Assembly (NCBI GenBank): GCA_014904985.1
Contig: MU128923.1
Coordinates: 299,841 to 363,840, forward strand
Origin: Hydnum rufescens UP504
Lineage: Eukaryota; Basidiomycota; Agaricomycetes; Cantharellales; Hydnaceae
Reading direction: 5' to 3'
Length of the DNA stretch: 64,000 nucleotides
In this document: positions 21,784 to 31,664 of the stretch, one piece after another
Numbering within the stretch: the first letter of the stretch is position 1
Layout: the number at the start of each line of letters is the position of its first letter
The notes under the pieces: model-generated
Databases searched by the model: none
What the model was told of the DNA's origin: nothing
The model's input: only the letters and a program-made list of their open reading frames with translations
Translations under genes and position numbers: made by a program

Positions 21784-24000
21784 GCTTGCTAGGCACCTTT
21801 TGGATTCCAGCAATTGCCAACATTGACTTTGCAGGCTCATCAGACTCTACTGCAACAAGAACACAACCCCAAATGAAGAAAGAAATAGGACCACACACCC
21901 ACCACTGTGGGTGTGTGGTCATATAAGGTAAGTATTTCTTTTATCCATAGCAACAAATGGGCAGAAAGAGCAGCTTGCTGCTCTTTTTGCCCAGGATTTA
22001 AAAACTCAACTAATGCTTTATTTACTGGGCTAGGCCAGATCTCCCACCCACCAACAACACCCCTGCACAGCCACATGAATGGGAATGTGTGAACAAATGA
22101 CAATGCATACAGGAAGCCACAGAGAAGACAGAGCCACACACCTGCCATGGTGGGTGTGTGGCTATATAAGGTATGGATCTTTTTAATAGCTATGAACATG
22201 CAAAGAGAGCAGCAGTTGCTGCTCTCTTTGCATGAGTTTGATCTTAACTATCCAATTATTTTCATTCTAGATCAGGGGGTCCAACCGTAATGTGCAAACA
22301 CCCATGCAGCTGTGAGTCCACACCAACCCACAGACCCACCTGGACCCCTATGACCTCACATGAACTATGGGCACATGCACAGCCATCCAAAACCCCAACA
22401 CTCAACTACCCACAACCCATATGACAGCAAAACAAGTATGGCACCACACACCCACTTCAGTGGGTGTGTGGCAATATTAGGTGTGTTTATTTATTACAAG
22501 GTGTATTACAATGCCAAAAGAGCTGCTCTGGCTGCTCTTTTGGCAATGCTTTTGTTATTTTTTTGGACTAACATATGCCCTATTCTAGCTCCACTTCTTC
22601 CATGAAACCCCCATCTAAAGAACATACCAACAAGGCCTGGGTGAAATACAGGCATGTGTGCAGCCACACAAGACCCCAACACTCAACTACCTGTAACCCA
22701 TATGAGAGCAAAATGAGTACAGTGCCACACACCTGCTTTGGCAGGTGTGTGGCAATATTAGGTGTGTTTGTCCATTGTGGGGTGTACCACAATGCCAAAA
22801 GAGCAGCCCTGGCTGCTCTTTTGGCATTGCTTTTGTTATTTTTTTAAACTGACATACTTCCTATTCTAGCTCCTCTCCCTCCATGACACCCCCATCCAAA
22901 GAACATACTGACAAGGCCCAGGCAAAACACAGGCATGCATGCAGCCACCCAAGACCCCAACCCTGAGTATTAACAATGAAATAGATATGGTGCCACACCC
23001 ACCAAAGTGGGTGTGGCAATATTCAGTTAGTTTCTATATTACTGGGTGTATGACAATGCCAAAAGAGCAGCACCACCTGCTCTTTTGGCATTGTCTTTGA
23101 TTTTTTTTTCCCTCTTATGCACTGTACCAATGTGTATATATAATAATTAATAAATAAACAATAAATGATTGGTTATCAATGGACAGGAGATATGAATTTT
23201 GATGGGAGGCATCCACCTTACAGCCTCTTGTGGTTTAGGCCTGGGGGATATTCAAACCTGCCTGCATATTCCTGGGGATTGGGGGTTCTTCATGGGTTTT
23301 AGGGCTACCCACAATGGTACCTGTGGGCCCAGCCCCCAAACACTCAGGGTAAAGTGAAGTACCACACACACACCTGCTGTGGCAGGTGTGTGGTACTACA
23401 GTGTAAGTTTTATTTTATTTTATCTCATGGCACAAGAGGAGCAGCACAAGCTGTTCTTGTGCTGCTTTAATGTTTAACTAGTATATCCTTTCTCTTTCTA
23501 GGCCTTCAACTCAAACCCCTGTGAACCCCAACCCAAAACCCACCAAGTGAAACCCCACAAATGAAACCCCAAGAACAAAACCCTGAGAACAAAGCCCTGA
23601 AAATGAAGCCCCACAAATGAAGCCCCATGACCATACCCCCACAAATGAAACCCCATGAAAGAAACCCCATGAACAAAACCCTGTGAACAAAACCCCATGA
23701 ACAAAACCCCATGAACAAACCCCATGAACAAAACCCTGTGAACAAAACCCCACAAACAAAACCCCATGAACAAAACCCTGTAAACAAAACCCCCTGAACA
23801 AAATCTACAAACCAAACCCATGAACAACACCCCCCTCAAGCAACAACCCACAACCACTCACTTTGGTGGGTGTGTGGTGATCTTTAAGCTAAGTATTCAT
23901 GTCCAAGTACAGTTGTGTGAAAGGAGCAGCATGTGCTGCTCCTTTTGTGGGGCTTTTCTTTTCTTCTTTCCTTACTAACATATTTATTATTTAGGTTTTC
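21784..24000 (+). repeat. Hairpin/intron repeat array IV (plus strand)
   Basis: Plus-strand array starting just right of Gypsy-I. A hairpins lie at 21,889-21,920, 22,132-22,163, 22,443-22,471, 22,723-22,754, 22,991-23,018, 23,359-23,396 and 23,848-23,878 (imperfect). B hairpins lie at 21,959-21,992, 22,197-22,234, 22,511-22,545, 22,791-22,829, 23,053-23,093, 23,429-23,463 and 23,916-23,950. Intron-like intervals are 21,928-22,033, 22,171-22,270, 22,481-22,588, 22,762-22,869 and 23,403-23,501. One more ends at 23,994 with its 5' GT lost. Exon-like parts share GCAGCCAC(C/A)CAAGACCCCAAC-type sequence. AT-rich tracts follow at 23,130-23,165 and 24,210-24,320. Confidence 0.82.
23510..23845. repeat. 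14-15 bp minisatellite inside array IV
   Basis: About 24 tandem copies of a unit like ACAAAACCCCATGA fill the exon-like part between two array IV introns. All three minus-strand frames are open through it because the unit lacks stops on that strand. This is a composition effect and not evidence of a gene. Confidence 0.8.
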
Positions 24001-24409
24001 CTTTGAACCCCAAGACCTGGAACCCCGGCAAAGGAACTATGACCCCAGTGCACCCACACCACCAGCCAAGCAAAGGAAGCCCATAGCCACACAACTGACA
24101 CTCATGACTGTGTGACTGAAACCTGGAACTCCACATCTGCATGATGGTACTTGTGCAACCCAAGGTGAGTCAATCTGCCTGCTTTAGGCCATGTCTTAAG
24201 GTATAGTACTTTCAGAATTAATGTAATATTAAATTGTAAATAATATAGTGAATATTGTGTAATTAAACAGTAAATTATATAATTAATATTGTGTAATTAA
24301 TAATTCCCAATATGGAAATACCTAATGTAGTAATTATATCCTGATATATCAGGCATGGTAACTTGCCAGTGGCAACTTACCATGTTTATGCATGAATTAA
24401 GGATGGTAC
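24001..24409. other. AT-rich end of array IV and short palindrome
   Basis: An A/T-rich tract at 24,210-24,320 closes array IV. A perfect-looking inverted repeat of about 31 nt (CATGGTAA...TTACCATG) lies at 24,354-24,384, just before truncated Gypsy-II. No coding region is seen. Confidence 0.6.
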
Positions 24410-24726
24410 CATGCTGTGTTTGATACATCTATACTATAACATGGCCTGAACAACCTTGAGTGTATAGTTACACTCCCAGTCACTTTTGTGAACTCATCAC
24501 AACAAAGTATTGAGTTTGTTGACTCACAACTCCACTCCTTGACTCCTGTCATACCAGGACTCCCCTGGTTGCAACAAGTCAATCCACAAATCTTGTGGGC
24601 TGAAATGTGAATTGAGCACATGGCACACCACTCAGACCTCATAACAATGCCATTAAGCATCAACATCATTGCAATGACTGCCACAACCCCAGAATCAACA
24701 ATGACAAACCCTCCAGCTCACAGCAT

Positions 24727-25842
24727 ATGATTGAAGTCTACAAAGCAGAAGACTTCATCAAAGCTGCTAGTGAAGATGGCACAACACTCTTTGCATGTGT
24801 TGTCACCAATCCAACCCATGCATGGACTGCATCAGTGGTTCACAACACTCCCCCCACCTCCACATTACCCAAATCAATCCCCATCGAGGAACACCAAGAT
24901 CTTGCACAACGACTCCCCCCGGAATACCACAAGTTCCATGACGTCTTCACCAGTACAGCAGCCAGCTATCTACTGCCATATCACAAGTATGACCTTTGAT
25001 TTGACATCAAAGAAGGTCATGAAGTACTGTGAGGCCCCATATATCCAATGTCGGAAAGTGAACTCACTGCACTACATGAATTCATCAATGAATTCCTTGC
25101 AAAAGGATTCATACACCCTTTGACCTCCCCCACAGGCACGCCAATTCTATTCATGAAAAAGAAAGGTGGTGGGCTTTGCCTTTGTGTTGATTATTGAGCA
25201 CTCAATTGCATCATGAAAAAGAGTTGCTACCCCATCCCCCTCATCAACAACCTCCTTGACTGCCTTCACAGCACCACGATTTATACAAAAATGGACCTTC
25301 ATGATGGCTACTACAACATCAGAGTTGCCAAAGGACATGAGTGGCTCACAGCATTTCATACACAGTATGGTGCCTATGAGTGGCTCATAATGCCAATGGG
25401 AGCAGCCAACTCCCCAGCACAGTTCCAGTATTTCATGAATGACACATTTCAGGATATGGTGGACCTGTTCATCATTGTATATCTCAATGACATACTCATT
25501 TTCTCCACTTCATGAGAAGAACACTGTGATCACATTCACCATGTACTGCAACAACTCCACAAAAGGAATCTCTGCACCAAGATCTCGAAGTGCACCTTCC
25601 ACACAGACACTATTGAGTACCTTGGCTTCATCATCACCCCCTCTGGCATCCAGATGGACCCTATGAAATTCAATGTGATCCTAAGTTGGCCTGCACCTAC
25701 CTTGGTAAAAGAAGTCCAGTCATTCCTGGGTTTCACAAACTTCTATTGCCACTTCATTGTGACCTACTCAGACCTCATGCACCCCTTAATCCATCTCACC
25801 AGAAAAGATGAAACCTTCACATGGAATGAAAAGACCCAATGA
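24727..25842 (+). pseudogene. Gypsy-II reverse transcriptase
   Basis: The usual order is visible: L-P-P-E-Y-H-K-F-H-D-V-F (about 24,918), a [16 protein letters not shown] segment, K-M-D-L-H-D-G-Y-Y-N-I-R (about 25,289), and M-P-M-G-A-A-N-S-P-A-Q-F-Q (about 25,391). The active-site motif reads Y-L-N-D at 25,480-25,491, where Y-L-D-D is expected; the first catalytic Asp is now Asn (GAT to AAT). The thumb S-F-L-G-F-T-N-F-Y follows near 25,721. TGA stops occur at about 25,000, 25,196, 25,513 and 25,840. Confidence 0.87.
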
Positions 25843-26405
25843 GCCTTTGAAAGCATCAAAAATGCCTTCATATCAGCCCCCATCCTCTGCCACTTCAACC
25901 CCGAATTGCACATCATCATAGAGACTGATGCATCTGACTATGCCATTGCTGTGATCTTGTCACAAATTGATGAGAACAACAAAGTTCAACCCATCGTGTT
26001 CTGCTTGACATCCATGACAAAGAACTGCTCACAATCTTTGATGCCATTTGTGCCTGGTGAGCATACCTCAAAGGTGCCACTCACATGGTTTCTGTCATCA
26101 TGGACCACAAAAATTTGGAGTACTTCACCTCCACAAAACTCCTCACTCATTGACAAGCTCAATGGTCAGAATACCTCTCCTCATTTGACTACATCATTGT
26201 ATATCAACCAGGATGACTGGGAGGAAAACCAGATGCCCTCACAAGACACCCCAATGTTTATCCACCTGAATGAAACAAGGTATATGCAACTGCAAACCCA
26301 CAAAACCTTCAAACAATCATTTGTGATGCCAAGCCCCTCAACTCAGACACAGCTCTTAGTGCATACTTATGAGCTACCCTCAACAATCACCCTCTCAACT
26401 CTGAA
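25843..26405 (+). pseudogene. Gypsy-II RNase H
   Basis: The catalytic strand I-I-I-E-T-D-A-S-D-Y-A-I-A-V-I-L lies at about 25,912 and is followed by a frame change near 26,040. Fragments with K-P-D-A-L-T-R-H-P-N-V-Y-like text appear near 26,232 in another frame. This is the usual C-terminal mark of the Gypsy RNase H. Confidence 0.75.
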
Positions 26406-27560
26406 ATGACTCTCACACTAATTCATGAAGGCACTTGTGATGACACCCTCACAACACAAGTTCACAAATGCATCAAGACCACCAAAGACGATTTGACAGC
26501 CTCCCCCACCTTCTTCTCACTCCCAGAGGACATGACATTACTGCTACACAAAGGATGCATCTACATCCCTGACTATTGTGATCTCCACCTCGACATTCTT
26601 CACACTTTGCATGACCACCTCCTTGTGGGCCACCCAGGGATTCACAAGACCATCCATCTTGTCATGTGGAAATACTACTGGCCAGGACTAACAAAGACAG
26701 TCAAAGCATATGTATGATCCTGTGTCATATGCACTCATGTGAAATCCTTGCACCACACCACATATGGCCCTCTCAAGTTCCTCTCCATTGCAGAAAGACC
26801 CTGGAACTCAATCATGAGAGACTTCATCACTGGACTTCCACCCTCCTCCTCATTCAACTCCATCCTCATCATCATTGATCAATTCACAAAGATAGGTCTC
26901 TTCATCCCCACAGTTGCAACACTTTCAGCAGAAGGCCTCACCAACCTAGTCATCAAGTGGGTCATATCCAAACACAGTACACCCACCAACTTCATCTCAG
27001 ATTGTGGCTCACTTTTCATTTCCAACTTCTGGAAATCACTTGTGAAGAGACTCAGCATTAAACTCAACCTCTCAACCACATATCATCCCAAGACCAATGG
27101 CCAAACTGAGCACCTGAACCAAATTCTCAAGTAATACTTGTAAATTTACATCAATTACCTGCAAGATGACTGGGCGCTACTTCTCCCCCTCACAGAATTC
27201 ACATACAACAATGCTGAGCACTCTGCAATGAATGTAACACCCTTCTTCATGAATAAAGGCTTTCACCCCAACCTCAAGATCAACATTGAAGCAGTACCTT
27301 CAACCGAGGCCAACCAAGCCATGCTCAACCTTTGTGACATACACAACTATGTTCACAACCAACTTGCAATCACATGACAACAAAACAAACAGCAAGTAGC
27401 TGGATCATGACCTCCTTTCCCCACTCTCAACATTGGTGATCAAGTATGGCTTGACACATGCAATATCAAAACAAAGTGACCATCAAAGAGACTTGACCAC
27501 AAGAAACTTGGTCCTTTCCCAGTCACTGAGAAAGTTTCAACACATGTGTATCACCTTGGT
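26406..27560 (+). pseudogene. Gypsy-II integrase
   Basis: The zinc domain (H-D-H-L-L-V-G-H ... C-V-I-C) is at about 26,610-26,730 and has a TGA in the middle. Catalytic residues are present: D in M-R-D-F-I-T-G-L-P (26,820-26,822), D in I-S-D-C-G-S-L-F (about 27,000) and E in Q-T-E-H-L-N-Q (about 27,106). The C-terminal part runs on through several TGA/TAA codons. G-D-Q-V-W-L lies near 27,437 and G-P-F-P-V-T-E-K-V near 27,510. Confidence 0.85.
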
Positions 27561-27881
27561 CTCCCTCATGCCATGAATCAAATCCATAATGTCTTTCATG
27601 TGCGACTACTCAAACCCATTCACTCTGACCCCTTCCCCAATCACACCCAACCACCCCCACCACCTGTTGAAATCAACAGCAAACTCAAATATGAAATCAC
27701 TGAAATTGTTGACAGCAAAATCAATCACCACCATTGTGGTAACAGCCTAGTCTATTGTGTATGCTGGTCCAGCTACAAGCATACCAATGATGAGTTCAGC
27801 TGGCTCCCAGCTGCCAAACTCATGAACACTCAAGAAGCAGTAATGGACTTTCATCATTCACACCCTGAAAAACCAGGATGA
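27561..27881 (+). pseudogene. Gypsy-II chromodomain
   Basis: N-V-F-H-V-R-L-L-K (about 27,590) closes the integrase tail. A chromodomain follows at about 27,690-27,850, starting Y-E-I-T-E-I-V-D-S and holding V-Y-C-V-C-W and F-S-W-L-P-A. The stop at 27,879-27,881 ends pol. Unlike Gypsy-I there is no long extension after the chromodomain. Confidence 0.82.
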
Positions 27882-27929
27882 GAAGTACTCAACTTGGCAG
27901 TATAAAACTAGTGACAATCATGACATCAT

Positions 27930-28075
27930 GCTTTCATGACCATTTCTCTCTCTCTTCCTCACTCCACATCTCTCTATCTCTCTTCCTCTCCACATTCCTC
28001 TCTTGCCTTTTTGGCATTTCTCTTCTGTTCTTCCTTCTTGTCTCCTTTTTCTCCCTTCTTACCCTTTAAACTTCA
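27930..28075 (+). other. Pyrimidine-rich tract
   Basis: About 140 nt of almost pure C/T (CTCTCTCTTCC-type) follows the end of Gypsy-II pol. On the other strand it is a purine tract. No gene is seen in it. Confidence 0.6.
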
Positions 28076-28149
28076 GTTTACTCCCCTCAGACATTCAGAA
28101 GACAATGAAAAATTTTATTGAATCTGCTTGTTGTCCCTCAAAGCTCACT

Positions 28150-29226
28150 GCTCCCTTGCAATTTCTCACCCCACCTCAGCATAAGCCACAACATCCCCCC
28201 CAATGCTGTCACACACTGTGTGTGACACTCGCCTGCAACTTTGCCACAGCCAACCCCCACTCCAACTCCTGCATTCTCACCTCCTCCACCTCCATCACCA
28301 CGGCTGCCTCAGCAGCTGCCCACCACATGAGAACAGTGCATTGTGCCAACTTGGGCATTGGGTCATCAGCCCATGTCTCCTCCATATGCTTCAGGAGTGC
28401 CTTGACCTGCTGGATCAAGTCACCTGCAGAAGTGGAGGGTGCCCCCCCAGGCACCTCCACCTCTGGCTTGCCCCCATCGGCATGAGAGGGTGAACCCTTC
28501 AACTCAGGCAATGCAATGCATCATCACCTGGATGCCCATGAAGGCTCCTTGTTGCCATCAGCACCCTGCTTCAAATTCTGGTGGTTCACTGGCACCAAGG
28601 GAACACTTCTTGTTCTGCTTGGTGCATGCCTGACAACAGAACTGGGGACTGGACATGCACAGAGGCTCTTCCCCCTTCTTACCACCCACCACCCACCGAG
28701 CATGCACAGATGTGCACCAATTGCACTAAACACCCATGTCAGTGACACCACAACTTGAAAAAAATTTTCTACTCACCATCAACGACCCCTCATTGTCACT
28801 CAAAACCAAAGGTGCATCTTTCGATGCACCCCTTGGCACCTCCACCTCAGCTGCACACTGAGCAGTGTCCTTGGCCTCGCACCACACCTCAGCATCAAGA
28901 CATGCCTCCTCTAATGTGTGCACTGCCGCCTCCTCTTGGGCATGTCAAATGCCACATTGTTCTCGACCCAATCAATGCACAGACACCAACCCACAAGTTC
29001 TGCCCCCATCTTAGGCACAAGAGGCAAAACTTCAGGCATCTGACCCTGCAGAAGCACCTGCTGCTTTACCACAAATCAGGGCATCTTGCAGAAAAAAGAA
29101 AAAATTGGTTCCACTCACCTCCCACTTTGCCAACTCAACCTTTGCAGTCACAACTGCCTCCTCAGTCTGGAGAATCTCCATCGCCACCTTTGTCTTGATC
29201 AAAGCAAGGATGGCCTTGTCAGCCAT
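28150..29226 (-). pseudogene. Antisense intron-containing relic with Cys-rich motif inside Gypsy-II
   Basis: On the minus strand a first exon begins M-A-D-K-A-I-L-A-L-I-K at 29,226. It runs to a GTGAGT splice donor near 29,126, and a second donor GTGAGT lies near 28,777. Exon text includes a helical, acidic segment (28,923-28,780). A Cys-rich stretch (I-G-A-H-L-C-M ... S-L-C-A-C ... C-C-Q-A-C-T-K-Q-N-K-K-C-S) in shifted frames around 28,720-28,600 resembles a fungal zinc-cluster-like pattern. A coiled-coil-like helix follows (28,511-28,209). It sits between the chromodomain and the 3' LTR in antisense. It is either part of the element or an older host gene or insertion. It is decayed, with no firm family. 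Confidence 0.45.
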
Positions 29227-29357
29227 ATCAATGATGATGGTACAGAATCAGAAGCAATCATGACAAACCTGTCCTTTATAATAACTGCCACAGCAATTGC
29301 CAAAACTTCCACCCCATAAAACTTGAGTTACATGGCTTCACACTCAAAGGGGGGTAC

Positions 29358-29817
29358 TGTTATGAGTCCTACTCATAACCTCACTTACATATGCAGAATA
29401 ACCAAGCCTATCATGTCATCATGTGACCTTCCCCCTCACTGCCATTGTGCCTTCCTCTTTTAGCATTTCCTATTATATACATCCCTCCTTTATTCAACTT
29501 ATCCCTTTATCCACAAACCCTTTTGATCTCTAGAAGTATAAGTAGTTACTTGATGTACACTTGCTCTTTAGAAGATCAAGAATATATTGTAAACCAATTG
29601 ACTTTACTCTTGCAATCTCAGTTATTGCTCACAACTCTCATCCTTAATCCTTCCATATTAAGTCCTCAAGAAGCCAGTCTTCCTTGTACATACTCATCTT
29701 TCACAACTTTAGGTAATCCCCGCTTTGCTACTCTTTTGTCAATCGCCTTAAGGGCTATTTCTTGTATTTGACTCAATTACATAATTGTTCCTCTCATCTT
29801 GAGTACAACCCTTAACA
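29358..29817 (+). repeat. 3' LTR of Gypsy-II
   Basis: 460-bp LTR starting TGTTATGAG and ending CCCTTAACA, directly preceded by the purine tract AAAGGGGGG (29,346-29,354). A related LTR remnant with the same ACAACCCTTAACA end lies at 56,765-57,135. No matching 5' LTR exists in the window, so the target duplication cannot be tested. Confidence 0.75.
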
Positions 29818-30344
29818 CATACTTGCCAAGTTGCCTGACACCATGGATATCTATGAGCAGTCTTTTGGTCAAGGTGGTCAATGCCAGCAACCAACTCAGT
29901 GCCATGCTGTCTTTTCTGGCCCCCTGCATGTCTCTGATGAGCATGGAAATAGTGCAATTATAGTGCTTGCTGAGGATAAATCAACAAGCATCTGTTTATG
30001 ACATTATCAGAACATGTATTTTGACCAGACTGATCTCAATTGTATACAACTGGGTGGCCAACTATGCAGTCACTGTGCTCATTGTCTTGTGGGTTCTTTG
30101 ATTTTTTTATTCCTCTCTCATTTGTATATTAACAGTTTACACTTAGAATGACCAGGCTCCACCTGTCTTTCCACTGGTGCCACCTACTCTCATTCATCCC
30201 CCTGTGTCTACTCACCCTTGCCCTCATGATAGACCAGTACTGTCAAGACAATTGTCCTCTCAGGTGCCAATACTCAATCTGGCCCAGTTGTCTGGTGTGG
30301 CTTCTGCACATAACAGAGTGTCTGGTTCATCTGATTCTCCTTGT

Positions 30345-30455
30345 CTGCCTGGTACCTCTCATCCCCCTCATCTGCCTGGTACATCTCCTCCCCCTCATCT
30401 GCCTGGTACATCTCCTCCCCCTCATCTGCCTGGCACATCTCATCCCCCTCACCCC
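30345..30455 (+). repeat. 27-bp tandem repeat encoding a Pro-rich unit
   Basis: Four copies of a 27-bp unit (CTGCCTGGTACATCTCCTCC core) keep frame and encode H-L-P-G-T-S-P-P-P. Confidence 0.75.
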
Positions 30456-30759
30456 CCTGCCTTACAGAGATCATCTACTGCTACATCTTCCTCCTCCTCC
30501 CTTCAGTCCCCTCTTGTGGCATCTTCTAGCAAAAGACCAGCAGTCTTGCCACTCCCTGCCAACCCAACTGAAGAATCCACAATCTCAATTCATACATAAC
30601 ATTTACTCACAAATCAGACCACCTAGAACAGCAGATTGCTAATCTATTTCATACTTTGTCATTTTCTTTCATATACTTGCCTGTTCCTTGTGTCTTTTGT
30701 GCTTGGTAATGACTTGTTGCAGGTGTTGATGCAGGACTGCCATCCAAACATTGTCATAC

Positions 30760-30895
30760 TGAAGCCCACATGGAAGTCTGCATGGAAGCCCACATGGAAG
30801 CCTGCATGGAAGCCCACATGGAAGCCTGCATGGAAGCCTACATGGAAGCCCTCATGGAAGCCCACACAGAAGTCTGCCTGGAAGCTCTCATGGAA
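30760..30895 (+). repeat. 12-bp minisatellite (CATGGAAGCCCA)
   Basis: About 11 copies of a 12-bp unit alternate CCCACATGGAAG and CCTGCATGGAAG. The unit length is a multiple of three, so every frame stays open. In the frame of its neighbours it may encode acidic M-E-A-H/M-E-A-C repeats. Confidence 0.8.
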
Positions 30896-31664
30896 ACCAT
30901 GGTGCCCCAGCAATGTTTCAACTGAAAGTCTTGTAGTAATGGCCCATGCAATGAATCCCAACATTTCTTTTGCAGATGTGGAAGAAACTACAGGATGCTC
31001 ACCCTCCCCAGAACTTGATGATCATATCCCCCCTCCAGATCCAGTTGCGCTTGTGACCTATGGAACTGTGCTGGAAAGGTCCACCTGGGAGGGTGACAGA
31101 TCCTTCCTGTGGGCAGTATTCAGGTGCATCACCCACCAATGGAATGGTTGCCCAACTTCATGGTTCTTCATGAAGGCTCATGCTCCTGGTGACCACCATG
31201 ATGGTTGTGATTGCCCCTTGATCATGGACACCAGCCCTCTATGAAGGTTTCAATTGACCCCTGCTGTGGGCCCCTGCTACTGTTTCAAGTGCAGACTAGC
31301 AGGCTGTTGGAGCTGGCATGCACCAACTAAATCCAAGGACACCAGGAAGGGGTGTGGGGCACATACACAGTATGTTAATATTCTTCTTGTTCTTGCTTGG
31401 TCTTTTTGCCATGCTGAAGTCATGGCAGCCATTGCTGTCATTGGGGGAGACAAGGGGTTGAGACAATTGAGGACTTTGTGACATGGTCAACACAGTTCAG
31501 TACTGCTGTCAAGCACAGGCACATTTGCTATTCTGTTCTCTTGTTGGCCTTGCTCTTTCATGACCCCAACCAGACATCTCAGTAGCTTACTGGAACTGTG
31601 CTGGGATGTAACATAGTTGTGCTGTTGCCATTTGTGTTCATAATGAGTATGAGGATGATACAAG

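Larger units (their letters stand above)
24410..29817 (+). mobile_element. Gypsy-II: 5'-truncated, CpG-depleted chromovirus
   Basis: The element starts inside the protease, of which only the C-terminal part remains (I-P-G-L-P-W-L-Q-Q-V-N-P near 24,548). It continues through reverse transcriptase, RNase H, integrase and chromodomain to a PPT and 3' LTR at 29,358-29,817. No 5' LTR or gag is present. CpG is almost absent, so the copy is much older than Gypsy-I. Interruptions are again TGA where CGA fits, for example at 25,196, 25,513 and 25,840. The 1.4 kb between chromodomain and LTR holds an antisense gene relic. Confidence 0.82.
29842..31485 (+). pseudogene. Unidentified plus-strand gene with repeats
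   Basis: A start M-D-I-Y-E-Q-S-F at 29,842 is followed by coding-like text with TGA/TAA breaks. An intron-like GTGGGT...TTAACAG interval lies at about 30,088-30,135. A Pro/Ser-rich region follows, containing four copies of a H-L-P-G-T-S-P-P unit (about 30,345-30,455). A 12-bp minisatellite (30,760-30,895) comes next, then a globular-looking piece (V-T-Y-G-T-V-L-E-R-S-T-W-E near 31,055) and a Cys-rich tail (C-Y-C-F-K-C-R-L-A-G-C) near 31,271. I recognise no family. Confidence 0.35.

Noticed and set aside
23498..23857. Three overlapping minus-strand open frames of about 95-120 codons
   Set aside because: All are products of the 14-15 bp minisatellite; translated text is one repeated G/F-rich unit with no start context.
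1..24000. CRISPR-like array from regularly spaced palindromes
   Set aside because: The genome is fungal, spacing is irregular, spacers are similar to one another, and splice signals accompany the repeats.
28206..28226. Another A hairpin of the array family (TGTCACACACTGTGTGTGACA)
   Set aside because: It lacks the CCTGC/GCAGG core, has no partner B hairpin or splice donor, and lies within Gypsy-II.
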